From Kaistella carnis (lineage in GTDB: Bacteria; Bacteroidota; Bacteroidia; Flavobacteriales; Weeksellaceae): 64,000 nt of DNA. Of the stretch, positions 6,525 to 15,270 are shown piece by piece (the first letter of the stretch is position 1; the number at the start of each line of letters is the position of its first letter). The stretch is taken from contig NZ_CP034159.1 of assembly GCF_003860585.1 (NCBI RefSeq), positions 2,480,001-2,544,000 on the forward strand, written 5' to 3'. The notes below the pieces were generated by a model. It saw only the letters and a list, made by a program, of their open reading frames with translations, was not told where the DNA came from and did no database searches. A program made the position numbers and the translations under genes.

Positions 6525-9500
6525 TCATTGTTTTTGTACTTCTACTTTAAATTTAACATCATCAATCTCTATTTCGTCAAAATTTGAGAGTGAATTTACA
6601 ATTTCTATTCTATCTGACAATACTTCTTCAGAAATATATGCCTCATTATTCATAATTTCCTTCTCAAATGGATTTTCTTCTTCCAAACGTATTGTAATTC
6701 TGTCGGTTAAGTCGAATTCTTTATCCTTTCTTAAATTCTGAACGCGATTGATGAATTCTCTGGAAATTCCTTCTGCTTTCAGTTCATCCGTTAATGTTAG
6801 ATCCAAAGCTACCGTTAATTTTCCTTCGCTCGTTACCGTCCAGCCTGGAATATCTTTTGTTAAAATTTCAACATCATCCAGGGAAATTTCGTAACCCTGA
6901 ATTTCCATTTTCCCTTCTTTTTCTAAAGTTGAAATCTGTTCGGCTGTGAAATTGGTGATTTCTCCCGCAACGGTTTTCATATCTTTTCCAAGTCGTGCTC
7001 CTAAAGTTTTAAAGTTTGGCTTGATGTGTTTTACAATTAAATCAGCCGCTTCATCAGCATTAATGAGTTGCAGTTCTTTTACATTCACTTCCTGTTTTAC
7101 CAAATCTGAAACTGCTAAAATTTGCGCTTCTGTTTTTTTGTCCAAAACTGGGATCATCACTTTCTGAAGTGGTTGTCTTACTTTGATGTTTTCTTTCTTT
7201 CTTAATGAAAATACCATCGACGTAATTTGCTGAGCCAAATGTGTTTTCTCCACTAAATCCTGATCGATCAAACTTTCCTGAGCTTTCGGGAAATCAGATA
7301 AGTGAACTGATTCTGCACCATCTTTTCCGGTAATTTTGTTTAAATTCTGATACAATTGATCCATGAAAAATGGAGCAACTGGAGCGGCAATTTTCGCTAC
7401 CGTTTCTAAGCAAGTATATAAAGTTTGGTAAGCAGAAATTTTGTCTTCAGAATAATCGCCTTTCCAGAATCTTCTACGGCAAAGTCTTACGTACCAGTTG
7501 CTTAAGTTATCATTAACAAAATTATTAATGGCTCTCGCAACTTTCGTTGGTTCGTAATCTTCGTAGAAAGAAGTAACGTCTTTTACCAATAAATTCAGTT
7601 CTGATAAAATCCATCGGTCAATTTCCGGACGGTTTTCTACGTCTTTTTCAGCGTAAGTAAATCCGTCAACATTCGCATATAAAGCAAAGAATGAATACGT
7701 GTTGTAAAGAGTTCCGAAGAATTTACGACGAACTTCATCAATTCCTTCCAAATCGAACTTTAGGTTTTCCCAAGGATTCGCATTAGAAATCATATACCAA
7801 CGCGTTGCATCGGGACCGTATTTTTCTAAAGTCGTAAATGGATCAACCGCATTTCCTAAACGTTTCGACATTTTCTGTCCGTTTTTGTCCAGAACCAAAC
7901 CGTTCGATATTACATTTTTATACGCTACAGAATCGAAAACCGATGTTGCGATGGCGTGCAAAGTATAAAACCATCCGCGTGTTTGATCAACTCCTTCCGC
8001 AATGAAATCTGCTGGGAAGGCTTTATTCGAATCAATCATTTCCTTGTTTTCAAAAGGATAATGAAGTTGCGCATAAGGCATTGAACCTGAGTCAAACCAA
8101 ACATCGATCAAATCAGATTCGCGTTTCATTGGTTTTCCTGAAGCTGAAACTAAGATTATTTTATCAACAATATTTTTATGCAAATCGATGTTCGCATAAT
8201 TTTCTTTCGACATATTTCCAACCTCGAAAGCCGCAAAAGGATTTTCAGTCATGAATCCAGCCTCAATTGATTTCTGGATTTCAGTCATTAATTCTTCAAC
8301 AGATCCGATGATGATTTCTTCTTTTAAATCTTCCGTACGCCATATTGGCAAAGGAATTCCCCAATATCTTGAACGGGAAAGATTCCAGTCATTTACGTTA
8401 ACGAGCCAGTTTGCAAAACGCCCTTCACCGGTTGATTTCGGTTTCCAGTTAATGTTTTCATTTAATGCTACCAAACGGTCTTTAACCGCCGTCATTTTCA
8501 CAAACCAAGAATCCAAAGGATAATATAAAACCGGTTTGTCAGTTCTCCAACAATGTGGATAACTGTGAACGTATTTTTCTACTTTAAAGGCTTTATTTTC
8601 AGTCTTTAAAAGAATTGCCAGTTCTACATCCCAAGATTTTTCAGGCGCAGTTCCGTTATCATAATATTCGTTTTTAATGAATTTCTCTGCAAATAATTGC
8701 GGTGTATTTCCACCTTTTAGAAAACGCCCTTGCAAGTCAACCAAAGGAACAAGATTATCGTTCGCATCTTTGATCAACATTGGTGGAATATCGTTATCTT
8801 TGGCAACTCGCGAATCGTCTGCACCAAAAGTTGGCGCGATATGTACGATTCCTGTTCCATCTTCTGTAGTTACAAAATCTCCGATAATTACGCGGAATGC
8901 TTTGTCTGCATTTTCTGCAGGTAAAAACCACGGAATCAATTGTTCATATTCTGTTCCGGCTAATTTTTCACCGGTAAATTCCATTAAAACTTGATAAGGA
9001 ATTGTTTTATTTTCTGAACTGTAATTTTTAAAATCTTCGTCTGTTCCTTCAAAATATTTTTTACCGAAATTCTTTTGTACAAGTACACTTGCTAAAATAA
9101 TATGGATCGGTTCAAAAGTATATTGGTTAAAGGTTTTCACCAATACATATTCAATATCACGTCCGACTGCTAAAGCGGTGTTTGAGGGTAAAGTCCATGG
9201 AGTAGTCGTCCAAGCAAGAAAATACACATTTGCTTTCGGTTTCTCAGCCTCGAATTCTTCCCAATGCAATGCACCACCACAAGAGGCTCCAGCGATTTCG
9301 GAACTGTCAATGTTTGATTCCGGATAAGCGATCGCGGATAATTTTTTCCGGGTTTCGCTTGCGTTTTCTGGGGCGCGTTTCAATTTAAATTGCGCAACTA
9401 CAGTTGTGTCAGAAACATCACGATATGTTCCCGGCTGATTCAATTCATGAGAAGATAAACCAGTTCCTGCTGCCGGAGAATACGGTTGAATCGTGTAACC

Positions 9501-10025
9501 TTTATACATTAAATCTTTGTTGTAAAGTTGCTTCAAAAGCCACCAAACAGTTTCCATGTATTTTGGTTCGTACGTGATATACGGATCTTCTAAATCTACC
9601 CAATATCCGATTTTTTCGGTCAGATCATTCCACACATCGGTGTAGCGCATTACCGCATTACGGCAGGCTTGATTGTAATCTTCAACAGAAATTGTTTTAC
9701 CAATATCTTCTTTAGTAATCCCTAATTCTTTTTCTACGCCTAATTCGATAGGTAAACCATGCGTATCCCAACCTGCTTTACGAAAGACCTGTTTTCCGTT
9801 TTGAGTTTGGTAGCGACAGAAAATATCTTTCAACGCTCTTGCCATCACATGGTGAATTCCGGGCATTCCGTTGGCAGAAGGCGGACCTTCATAAAAAACG
9901 TATTCCGGCTTTCCTTCGCGGATCTCGACGGATTTTTTAAAAGTCTGATTCTTTTCCCAATACTGGGTAATGTTCTCGGCAACGGCTGTTAAATCGAGAT
10001 TTTTATATTCGGTAAACTTCTTCAT
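6525..10025 (-). CDS. ileS: Isoleucyl-tRNA synthetase
   Basis: Class Ia synthetase of 1166 residues that charges tRNA-Ile and edits mischarged Val. The HIGH-type motif is GMPGIHHVMA at about residues 52-61, after the YEGPPSANG signature. The connective editing domain contains LAWTTTPWTLPSNTALAVG and GTGIVHIAPTFGADD. The catalytic loop is GQKMSKRLGNAVDP near residue 717. A tRNA-binding tail follows (EILTKDIPGWTV...). The ATG at 10025 is chosen; an in-frame TTG 15 bases upstream is less likely. Length fits the long eukaryote-like IleRS type found in Bacteroidota. Confidence 0.96.
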   Translation of the reverse strand: MKKFTEYKNLDLTAVAENITQYWEKNQTFKKSVEIREGKPEYVFYEGPPSANGMPGIHHVMARALKDIFCRYQTQNGKQVFRKAGWDTHGLPIELGVEKELGITKEDIGKTISVEDYNQACRNAVMRYTDVWNDLTEKIGYWVDLEDPYITYEPKYMETVWWLLKQLYNKDLMYKGYTIQPYSPAAGTGLSSHELNQPGTYRDVSDTTVVAQFKLKRAPENASETRKKLSAIAYPESNIDSSEIAGASCGGALHWEEFEAEKPKANVYFLAWTTTPWTLPSNTALAVGRDIEYVLVKTFNQYTFEPIHIILASVLVQKNFGKKYFEGTDEDFKNYSSENKTIPYQVLMEFTGEKLAGTEYEQLIPWFLPAENADKAFRVIIGDFVTTEDGTGIVHIAPTFGADDSRVAKDNDIPPMLIKDANDNLVPLVDLQGRFLKGGNTPQLFAEKFIKNEYYDNGTAPEKSWDVELAILLKTENKAFKVEKYVHSYPHCWRTDKPVLYYPLDSWFVKMTAVKDRLVALNENINWKPKSTGEGRFANWLVNVNDWNLSRSRYWGIPLPIWRTEDLKEEIIIGSVEELMTEIQKSIEAGFMTENPFAAFEVGNMSKENYANIDLHKNIVDKIILVSASGKPMKRESDLIDVWFDSGSMPYAQLHYPFENKEMIDSNKAFPADFIAEGVDQTRGWFYTLHAIATSVFDSVAYKNVISNGLVLDKNGQKMSKRLGNAVDPFTTLEKYGPDATRWYMISNANPWENLKFDLEGIDEVRRKFFGTLYNTYSFFALYANVDGFTYAEKDVENRPEIDRWILSELNLLVKDVTSFYEDYEPTKVARAINNFVNDNLSNWYVRLCRRRFWKGDYSEDKISAYQTLYTCLETVAKIAAPVAPFFMDQLYQNLNKITGKDGAESVHLSDFPKAQESLIDQDLVEKTHLAQQITSMVFSLRKKENIKVRQPLQKVMIPVLDKKTEAQILAVSDLVKQEVNVKELQLINADEAADLIVKHIKPNFKTLGARLGKDMKTVAGEITNFTAEQISTLEKEGKMEIQGYEISLDDVEILTKDIPGWTVTSEGKLTVALDLTLTDELKAEGISREFINRVQNLRKDKEFDLTDRITIRLEEENPFEKEIMNNEAYISEEVLSDRIEIVNSLSNFDEIEIDDVKFKVEVQKQ

Positions 10026-10117
10026 TTTCAATAAGTTCAATAAGAATTATCCTACTTAATTAAGTTTGCGAATATAATGAATTTAGTGGAATTTATCAAT
10101 ATCCAAAAGCTTAAATC

Positions 10118-11569
10118 TTAAGGAGCGGGAATTTGCAAAACCACCATCGTTCCACAAGAGTGGTTATTTTCTTCCAGGTCGTGATAAACAATAGAATAAG
10201 AATCTGAACCGAAATAATTTTTGAGCATCTCATCAGCGATTTTTGTACCCAATGATTTTCCGAACTTCTTCGTTTTATTTTGATTTTTTTCCGATTCCCG
10301 CCGACCAATGCCGTTATCCTTTATTTTAATGAAAATAGAATTCTTTTCCTGCGAAACTTTTAAATCAATTTTTTTGGTGTCAGATGTTGCAATGCCGTGA
10401 ATAATAGCATTTTCAATGTAAGGTTGCAAAACCATGGGTGGTAATTTTATTTTATGTTCATCCACTTCAGGCGAGACTTCAATCGTAAAATCCATTTCAT
10501 TATTAAAACGTAAGTTTTCAATGTCAACATAAACCTGAATGGTCTGAAGTTCTTCTTCCAGTGTAAATTCCTTCATCCTAGAAGCAGTAAGGATGGTTCT
10601 GATTAATTTTGAAAATTTCGTGAGGTAATTTACAGCGAGCGCAGCGTCATTTTTTTCGATATAATATTTTATAGAATTGAGGGCATTAAAAATAAAATGA
10701 GGGTTCATCTGCGTTTGAAGTATCGAAAGCTTAAGTTCAGATATATCCTGTAAATATTTTATTTTTTCATTTTCAGTTGAAAGCCTTCTTTCGTTTTCAA
10801 GATTTACACGGTCTTTTAAAATTTCACTCTTTTTAAGTTCTTCAATTAAATTTTTATCGGAGGACAATTTTTCGATATAAATGTTTCTTTGCCTGTGACC
10901 TAACGCGAAAGAAAAGGCCAGATTTTCAATAAAAAGTCCAATAAAATAGATGAAATCTCCGGTTTTTTTAGTCAAATTTAAAAAGGGTAATTCCCGAATC
11001 TGATGTTCGCCGATGATAGAGCAAAGGAATAAAATAACCCCTCCGAAAATGATGTAATATTTAAGATTATTTTTAATAAGCATCAAAATATAAAAAGAAA
11101 TGAGGGTTTGAACCGTGATTAAAAATGTATAAGCTCTGTTAAACCAATTAAAATATTCATCGCCAAAGCCCCCCTTTAAGAGAAGAAATGTAAGGGTAGC
11201 AACCACCATATAAGCAAAAACGGGAAGGACAATGATTCGGTACCATACAATGTTTTTCTTTTTTACATTTAAAAAATGCGCAAAAAAGAGAAAGTACAAA
11301 CTGTTGCAAATAATCGTGAAAAATTGCTTTGACCTGAAATCCAATCCGTAGTATTGAGATAAATTGAGAAGAAAACCACTGTCAACTACGGGAATGTAAG
11401 CTAAAAAGCAAAAAAAAGTATAAAAACTATAGAGTAAATAAGATTTGTCGCGATTCTGGAAAAACATCACCAGATGAAACGCAGAGAGCAAAAATAATCC
11501 TCCCAAAACGGCATATAAAATACTGTTGTAGGTATCACGTTCGATAATGAAACTTAAAATATCGGACAT
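10118..11569 (-). CDS. LytS/YehU-type sensor histidine kinase with 7TM domain
   Basis: 483 residues. Residues 15-230 form about seven membrane helices resembling the 7TMR-DISM sensor, without an obvious periplasmic input domain. A coiled coil (235-285) leads to a His_kinase domain (PF06580 type) with LQTQMNPHFIFNALNSI; the phosphoacceptor is His291. The ATPase has LQPYIENAIIHG (N box) and DNGIGRRES (G box). Kinases of this class usually work with a LytTR response regulator, but none is adjacent here. The signal sensed is unknown. Confidence 0.85.
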   Translation of the reverse strand: MSDILSFIIERDTYNSILYAVLGGLFLLSAFHLVMFFQNRDKSYLLYSFYTFFCFLAYIPVVDSGFLLNLSQYYGLDFRSKQFFTIICNSLYFLFFAHFLNVKKKNIVWYRIIVLPVFAYMVVATLTFLLLKGGFGDEYFNWFNRAYTFLITVQTLISFYILMLIKNNLKYYIIFGGVILFLCSIIGEHQIRELPFLNLTKKTGDFIYFIGLFIENLAFSFALGHRQRNIYIEKLSSDKNLIEELKKSEILKDRVNLENERRLSTENEKIKYLQDISELKLSILQTQMNPHFIFNALNSIKYYIEKNDAALAVNYLTKFSKLIRTILTASRMKEFTLEEELQTIQVYVDIENLRFNNEMDFTIEVSPEVDEHKIKLPPMVLQPYIENAIIHGIATSDTKKIDLKVSQEKNSIFIKIKDNGIGRRESEKNQNKTKKFGKSLGTKIADEMLKNYFGSDSYSIVYHDLEENNHSCGTMVVLQIPAP

Positions 11570-11653
11570 TGAGTAGTTTTACGAAATATCTTTTATAAAA
11601 CTACAGTTTTTAAATGTAAATTCTGAAGTAAAAATAGATTTATTCTATTTCTT

Positions 11654-12058
11654 TTAAGACTTAAATTTTTCTAAAATAAAGTAGGATAAAAATCCCATCG
11701 TGACTGAACAGGTAATTGAAAGGATAAAACTTCCAATAATATATTGCGTAAGGTTGGCTTTTATAAATTCGAAATCGAAACTCTGATTTTCTAAAGAAGT
11801 GGTATGACTTACAAATGGAGCACCCACCATCATCGATAGAAATATAATTAAAGGAATCAAGGGCGGAAACGTAATCTGGGAAGCCATGAAAGTCAGTACC
11901 TTATTCATTTTGAAATAAACCGCCAGTGTAATTGCCAAAAAAGAATGGAAACCCCAAAAGGGCGAAAGGCCAATGAAAATTCCCAGGGCGATCGATTTTG
12001 CTTTCAGTTCATTATTACCATCACTCTCTAAAATATTTTCTTTCAGAAATCTCTTCAA
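11654..12058 (-). CDS. DUF2062 membrane protein, start codon uncertain
   Basis: The core is the DUF2062 domain: KAKSIALGIFIGLSPFWGFH, then two or three membrane helices (LTFMASQITFPPLIPLIIFL; YIIGSFILSITCSVTMGF). The listed start is a TTG giving 134 residues. In-frame DNA upstream still reads as a plausible family N-terminus (QKVFYRYFRRKG, roughly 12059-12106) but contains no ATG, GTG or TTG. The real start may be a rare codon such as ATT or ATC, or the original ATG may be lost. DUF2062 proteins are inner-membrane proteins of unknown function, sometimes fused to glycosyltransferases. Confidence 0.75.
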   Translation of the reverse strand: MKRFLKENILESDGNNELKAKSIALGIFIGLSPFWGFHSFLAITLAVYFKMNKVLTFMASQITFPPLIPLIIFLSMMVGAPFVSHTTSLENQSFDFEFIKANLTQYIIGSFILSITCSVTMGFLSYFILEKFKS

Positions 12059-12214
12059 ACCTTTTCTCCTGAAATAGCGGTAGAAAACTTTTTGGCTCTG
12101 GATCGTATTTAAAATGAATTTTTTCAGAAGAAGATGAAACGTTTTAGCAAATGTAAGTGTTTTTTTTGTCTGCTAAAAAAAGGTACAGAATGCCCTTTTA
12201 TTAGGTGGTAAAAA

Positions 12215-12243
12215 TTGTCATTAAAAAAAAACTTCTACTTTTG
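12215..12243 (+). promoter_or_regulatory. topA promoter, TTG-N18-TACTTTTG
   Basis: A -33 TTG at 12215-12217 is followed, 18 bases later, by TACTTTTG at 12236-12243. This is a near-ideal Bacteroidota housekeeping promoter. The start site would fall near 12250, leaving a leader of about 10 bases before the ATG at 12259. Confidence 0.7.
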
Positions 12244-12258
12244 CACAAAATTCCGAGG

Positions 12259-14820
12259 ATGTCAAAAAATTTAGTGATTGTAGAATCACCGGCTAAAGCC
12301 AAAACGATTCAAAAATATTTGGGAAAAGATTTCGACGTGAAATCAAGTTTCGGACACATCCGCGATTTGCCCAAGAAAGGCATGGGGATAGACTTGAATA
12401 CGTTCACGCCGGAGTACGAAGTTTCTGTAGATAAAAAGAAAATTGTGACCGAATTAAAGGCTGCTGTAAAAAAAGTAGAAATGGTTTGGTTGGCTTCCGA
12501 TGAGGATCGTGAGGGTGAAGCAATTGCCTGGCATTTGGCGCAGGAACTGAAACTTAAAGATGAAAATTCTAAAAGAATCGTTTTCCATGAAATTACTAAG
12601 AATGCTATTTTAAAAGCGATAGAAAATCCGAGAACCATTGATCAGAATTTGGTCAACGCACAACAGGCGCGAAGAATTCTGGATCGAATTGTAGGTTTCG
12701 AAATGTCACCGGTTCTTTGGAAAAAAGTAAAAGTGGGATTGTCTGCCGGCCGCGTGCAGTCTGTTGCCGTTAGATTAGTCGTAGAAAGAGAATTGGAAAT
12801 TAGAAATTTCAACTCAAAATCAACTTTTAAATTAGAAGGTGTTTTCATTAATAATGATCACCACGAAATAGCAGCGAAACTCAAAAAAGATTTTCCGAAA
12901 GAAAAAGAAGCAGAGGAGTTCTTAACCCAATGCAAAGGCGCCGATTTCAAAGTGCTGAACGTAGAAACTAAGCCGGGAACGCGTACTGCTTCGGCACCTT
13001 TTACAACTTCTACTTTGCAACAGGAAGCCAGTAATCGCTTAGGATATGGCGTGACAGGAACCATGCGTGCCGCCCAGCGGTTGTACGAAGAAGGTTATAT
13101 CACCTATATGAGAACCGACTCCGTAAATCTTTCTCAGGATGCCATTAATGGAGCAAAAGCGCAAATTATTTCAGAATATGGGGAGGAATATTCTAACCCA
13201 AGAAATTATAAAACAAAATCTGCTTCTGCTCAAGAAGCTCACGAGGCGATTCGCCCTACAGATTTTTCGGTGAAAAGTATTGGAGATGTACAACTGAATA
13301 AATTATATCAATTAATTTATAAAAGAACTTTGGCTTCCCAAATGTCGAATGCGAAAATTGAAAAAACCGTCATCGAAATAGGAAATGAAAAGCTTCCCCA
13401 CCATTTTGAAGCGCAAGGCGAAGTGATCGTTTTTGATGGTTTCCTGAAAGCTTACGGAATTGTAAAAGCCGAAGATGACGATGAAGAAAACAATGAAAAA
13501 TTGTTGCCGAAAGTGAAGGTTGGCGAAGCGCTGGATTATAAAAAAATTGAAGCAACAGAAAAATTCTCACGACCACCTGCACGATATACTGAAGCAGGAT
13601 TGGTGAAGAAATTAGAAGAGTTGGGAATTGGTAGACCGTCAACTTACGCGCCTACGATTCAAACGATTCAGAATCGCGAGTATGTTGATAAAAGAGAAAT
13701 AATTCCGCAGGAACGTGAAATCATGAAAATGACTTTGGGTAAATCGGATTTGAAAAAAGAAGTGCTGACCGAGAAATTTGGCGGTGATAAAAATAAGTTT
13801 GTGCCGACCGATATTGGGGAGGTAGTAAATGAATTCTTAACTGAAAATTTTGCCGAAATTTTGGATTATGGTTTTACGGCGAAAGTAGAGCAGGATTTTG
13901 ACCATATTGCAAATGGAGATGAAAATTGGAAAGAAGTATTGCAAGGTTTCTATAAGGATTTTCACCCAAGAATTGAAGATGTAGAAGAAAATGCAGATCG
14001 TGCAACAGGTGAACGAATTTTAGGCGTAGATCCGAAAACCGGAAAAAATGTTCTGACCAGGATTGGCAGATTTGGACCGATGGTGCAGATTGGGGAACAG
14101 GATGATGAAGAGAAACCGGTTTTTGCCAGTTTAATGGCGTCCCAAAATATTGCGACCATTACTTTGGAAGAAGCATTGGAATTGTTTAAAATTCCGTTTG
14201 ATTTAGAAAATTTCGAAGGTCAAACCGTGACGATCGGTGTTGGTAGATTTGGTCCTTATGTGAAATGGGGCGAAACATTCATCAGTATTCCGAGAGGCGA
14301 AGATCCGCTTTCGATCACGCAGGAAAGAGCGGAAGAAATCATTAAGGAAAAGAAAATTGCAGATGCACCAATTGCCAGTTTTAAAGGCGAACCGGTAACA
14401 AAAGGAACGGGTAGATTCGGACCTTTTATTAAATATCAGTCCATCTTTATTAATGTTCCAAAAAAATATGATTTTGAAAATCTTTCTCAAAGTGATATCA
14501 ATGAATTGATTGAAGCCAAATTAGAAAAAGAAGCCAACCGATATATTCAGCAGTGGCCGGAAGAAAAAATTTCTATCGAAAATGCAAGATGGGGACCTAT
14601 CGTAAAACATGGAAAAAACATCTTTAAAATTCCGAAGACTTCCAAAGATGAAAAATTTACTGCTGAAGAATTAGCAGACGTATCTTTGGATGAGGTGAAA
14701 AAATGGATTACAGCACAGGATAAAAACGCCTTTAAGGAAAAGCCTAAGAAGAAAGTCGTGGCAAAGAAACCGGCGGCAAAAAAAGCACCGGCAAAAAAGG
14801 CAGCTCCGAAAAAGAAATAA
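12259..14820 (+). CDS. topA: DNA topoisomerase I (type IA)
   Basis: 853 residues; relaxes negative supercoils through a 5'-phosphotyrosine intermediate. The TOPRIM domain begins at once (MSKNLVIVESPAKAKTIQKY) and has the acidic DEDREGEAIAWH motif near residue 80. The active-site Tyr lies in EEGYITYMRTDSVNLS, near residue 283. GIGRPSTYAPTI is conserved. Instead of Zn fingers, the C-terminus has several GRFGP(M/Y/F)-containing repeats typical of Bacteroidota TopA. It ends in a Lys/Ala/Pro tail (KKPAAKKAPAKKAAPKKK) that probably binds DNA non-specifically. The start is fixed by the promoter: an earlier in-frame GTG lies upstream of the -33 box. Confidence 0.96.
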   Translation: MSKNLVIVESPAKAKTIQKYLGKDFDVKSSFGHIRDLPKKGMGIDLNTFTPEYEVSVDKKKIVTELKAAVKKVEMVWLASDEDREGEAIAWHLAQELKLKDENSKRIVFHEITKNAILKAIENPRTIDQNLVNAQQARRILDRIVGFEMSPVLWKKVKVGLSAGRVQSVAVRLVVERELEIRNFNSKSTFKLEGVFINNDHHEIAAKLKKDFPKEKEAEEFLTQCKGADFKVLNVETKPGTRTASAPFTTSTLQQEASNRLGYGVTGTMRAAQRLYEEGYITYMRTDSVNLSQDAINGAKAQIISEYGEEYSNPRNYKTKSASAQEAHEAIRPTDFSVKSIGDVQLNKLYQLIYKRTLASQMSNAKIEKTVIEIGNEKLPHHFEAQGEVIVFDGFLKAYGIVKAEDDDEENNEKLLPKVKVGEALDYKKIEATEKFSRPPARYTEAGLVKKLEELGIGRPSTYAPTIQTIQNREYVDKREIIPQEREIMKMTLGKSDLKKEVLTEKFGGDKNKFVPTDIGEVVNEFLTENFAEILDYGFTAKVEQDFDHIANGDENWKEVLQGFYKDFHPRIEDVEENADRATGERILGVDPKTGKNVLTRIGRFGPMVQIGEQDDEEKPVFASLMASQNIATITLEEALELFKIPFDLENFEGQTVTIGVGRFGPYVKWGETFISIPRGEDPLSITQERAEEIIKEKKIADAPIASFKGEPVTKGTGRFGPFIKYQSIFINVPKKYDFENLSQSDINELIEAKLEKEANRYIQQWPEEKISIENARWGPIVKHGKNIFKIPKTSKDEKFTAEELADVSLDEVKKWITAQDKNAFKEKPKKKVVAKKPAAKKAPAKKAAPKKK

Positions 14821-14843
14821 AATTTTTTTTCTGTAAAAATTGA

Positions 14844-14878
14844 ATCTTCAAATACGAAAGTATTTGAAGATTTTTTTT
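14844..14878 (+). terminator. Intrinsic terminator after topA
   Basis: A perfect 12-bp stem (ATCTTCAAATAC / GTATTTGAAGAT) closes a GAAA tetraloop and is followed by eight T. A strong Rho-independent terminator 23 bases after the topA stop. Confidence 0.9.
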
Positions 14879-15270
14879 GAACTAAAGTTTATTTTGGTTT
14901 TGGATGGTGTTTTTGGGAGTTTTAAATTTCATTTTTCGAGCACTTTTTACAGAAAATAAAGACTTCATTTTTTAAACAGAAATATAAATTGCGGTAATTT
15001 TTTATACTCAAGAAATTTGTAATTCGGACCATATGGTCTTTGTTGGTAAACTTTTGGAAGAAGTATGTAATTTTTTGATTATCAACTATAATTTAAACAC
15101 TTACATTTTTTCAACTTTTTTATTAGTTCCTCTTTTTTGTTTAAGTTAAATTTTTATATTTGAGCCCACATAAATGAAAAAAAATTACCAGACAATTGAT
15201 TTAGAGTAAAAAAAACACACAAAAGATGTTAAAAGGTTTGCAAAAATAAATTTGTAATATTTTTTTAACT
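14879..15270. other. AT-rich intergenic region upstream of the type IX cargo gene
   Basis: About 390 bases without a supportable gene. It holds a perfect 12-bp palindrome, GACCATATGGTC, at 15027-15038, and a -7 box at 15155-15162. The predicted leader of the downstream gene is about 100 bases, unusually long for this window. Confidence 0.6.
15155..15162 (+). promoter_or_regulatory. -7 box TATATTTG upstream of the type IX cargo gene
   Basis: TATATTTG matches TAnnTTTG. A TTG at 15137-15139 is 15 bases upstream, a shorter spacer than usual. The ATG follows 108 bases later. Confidence 0.45.
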
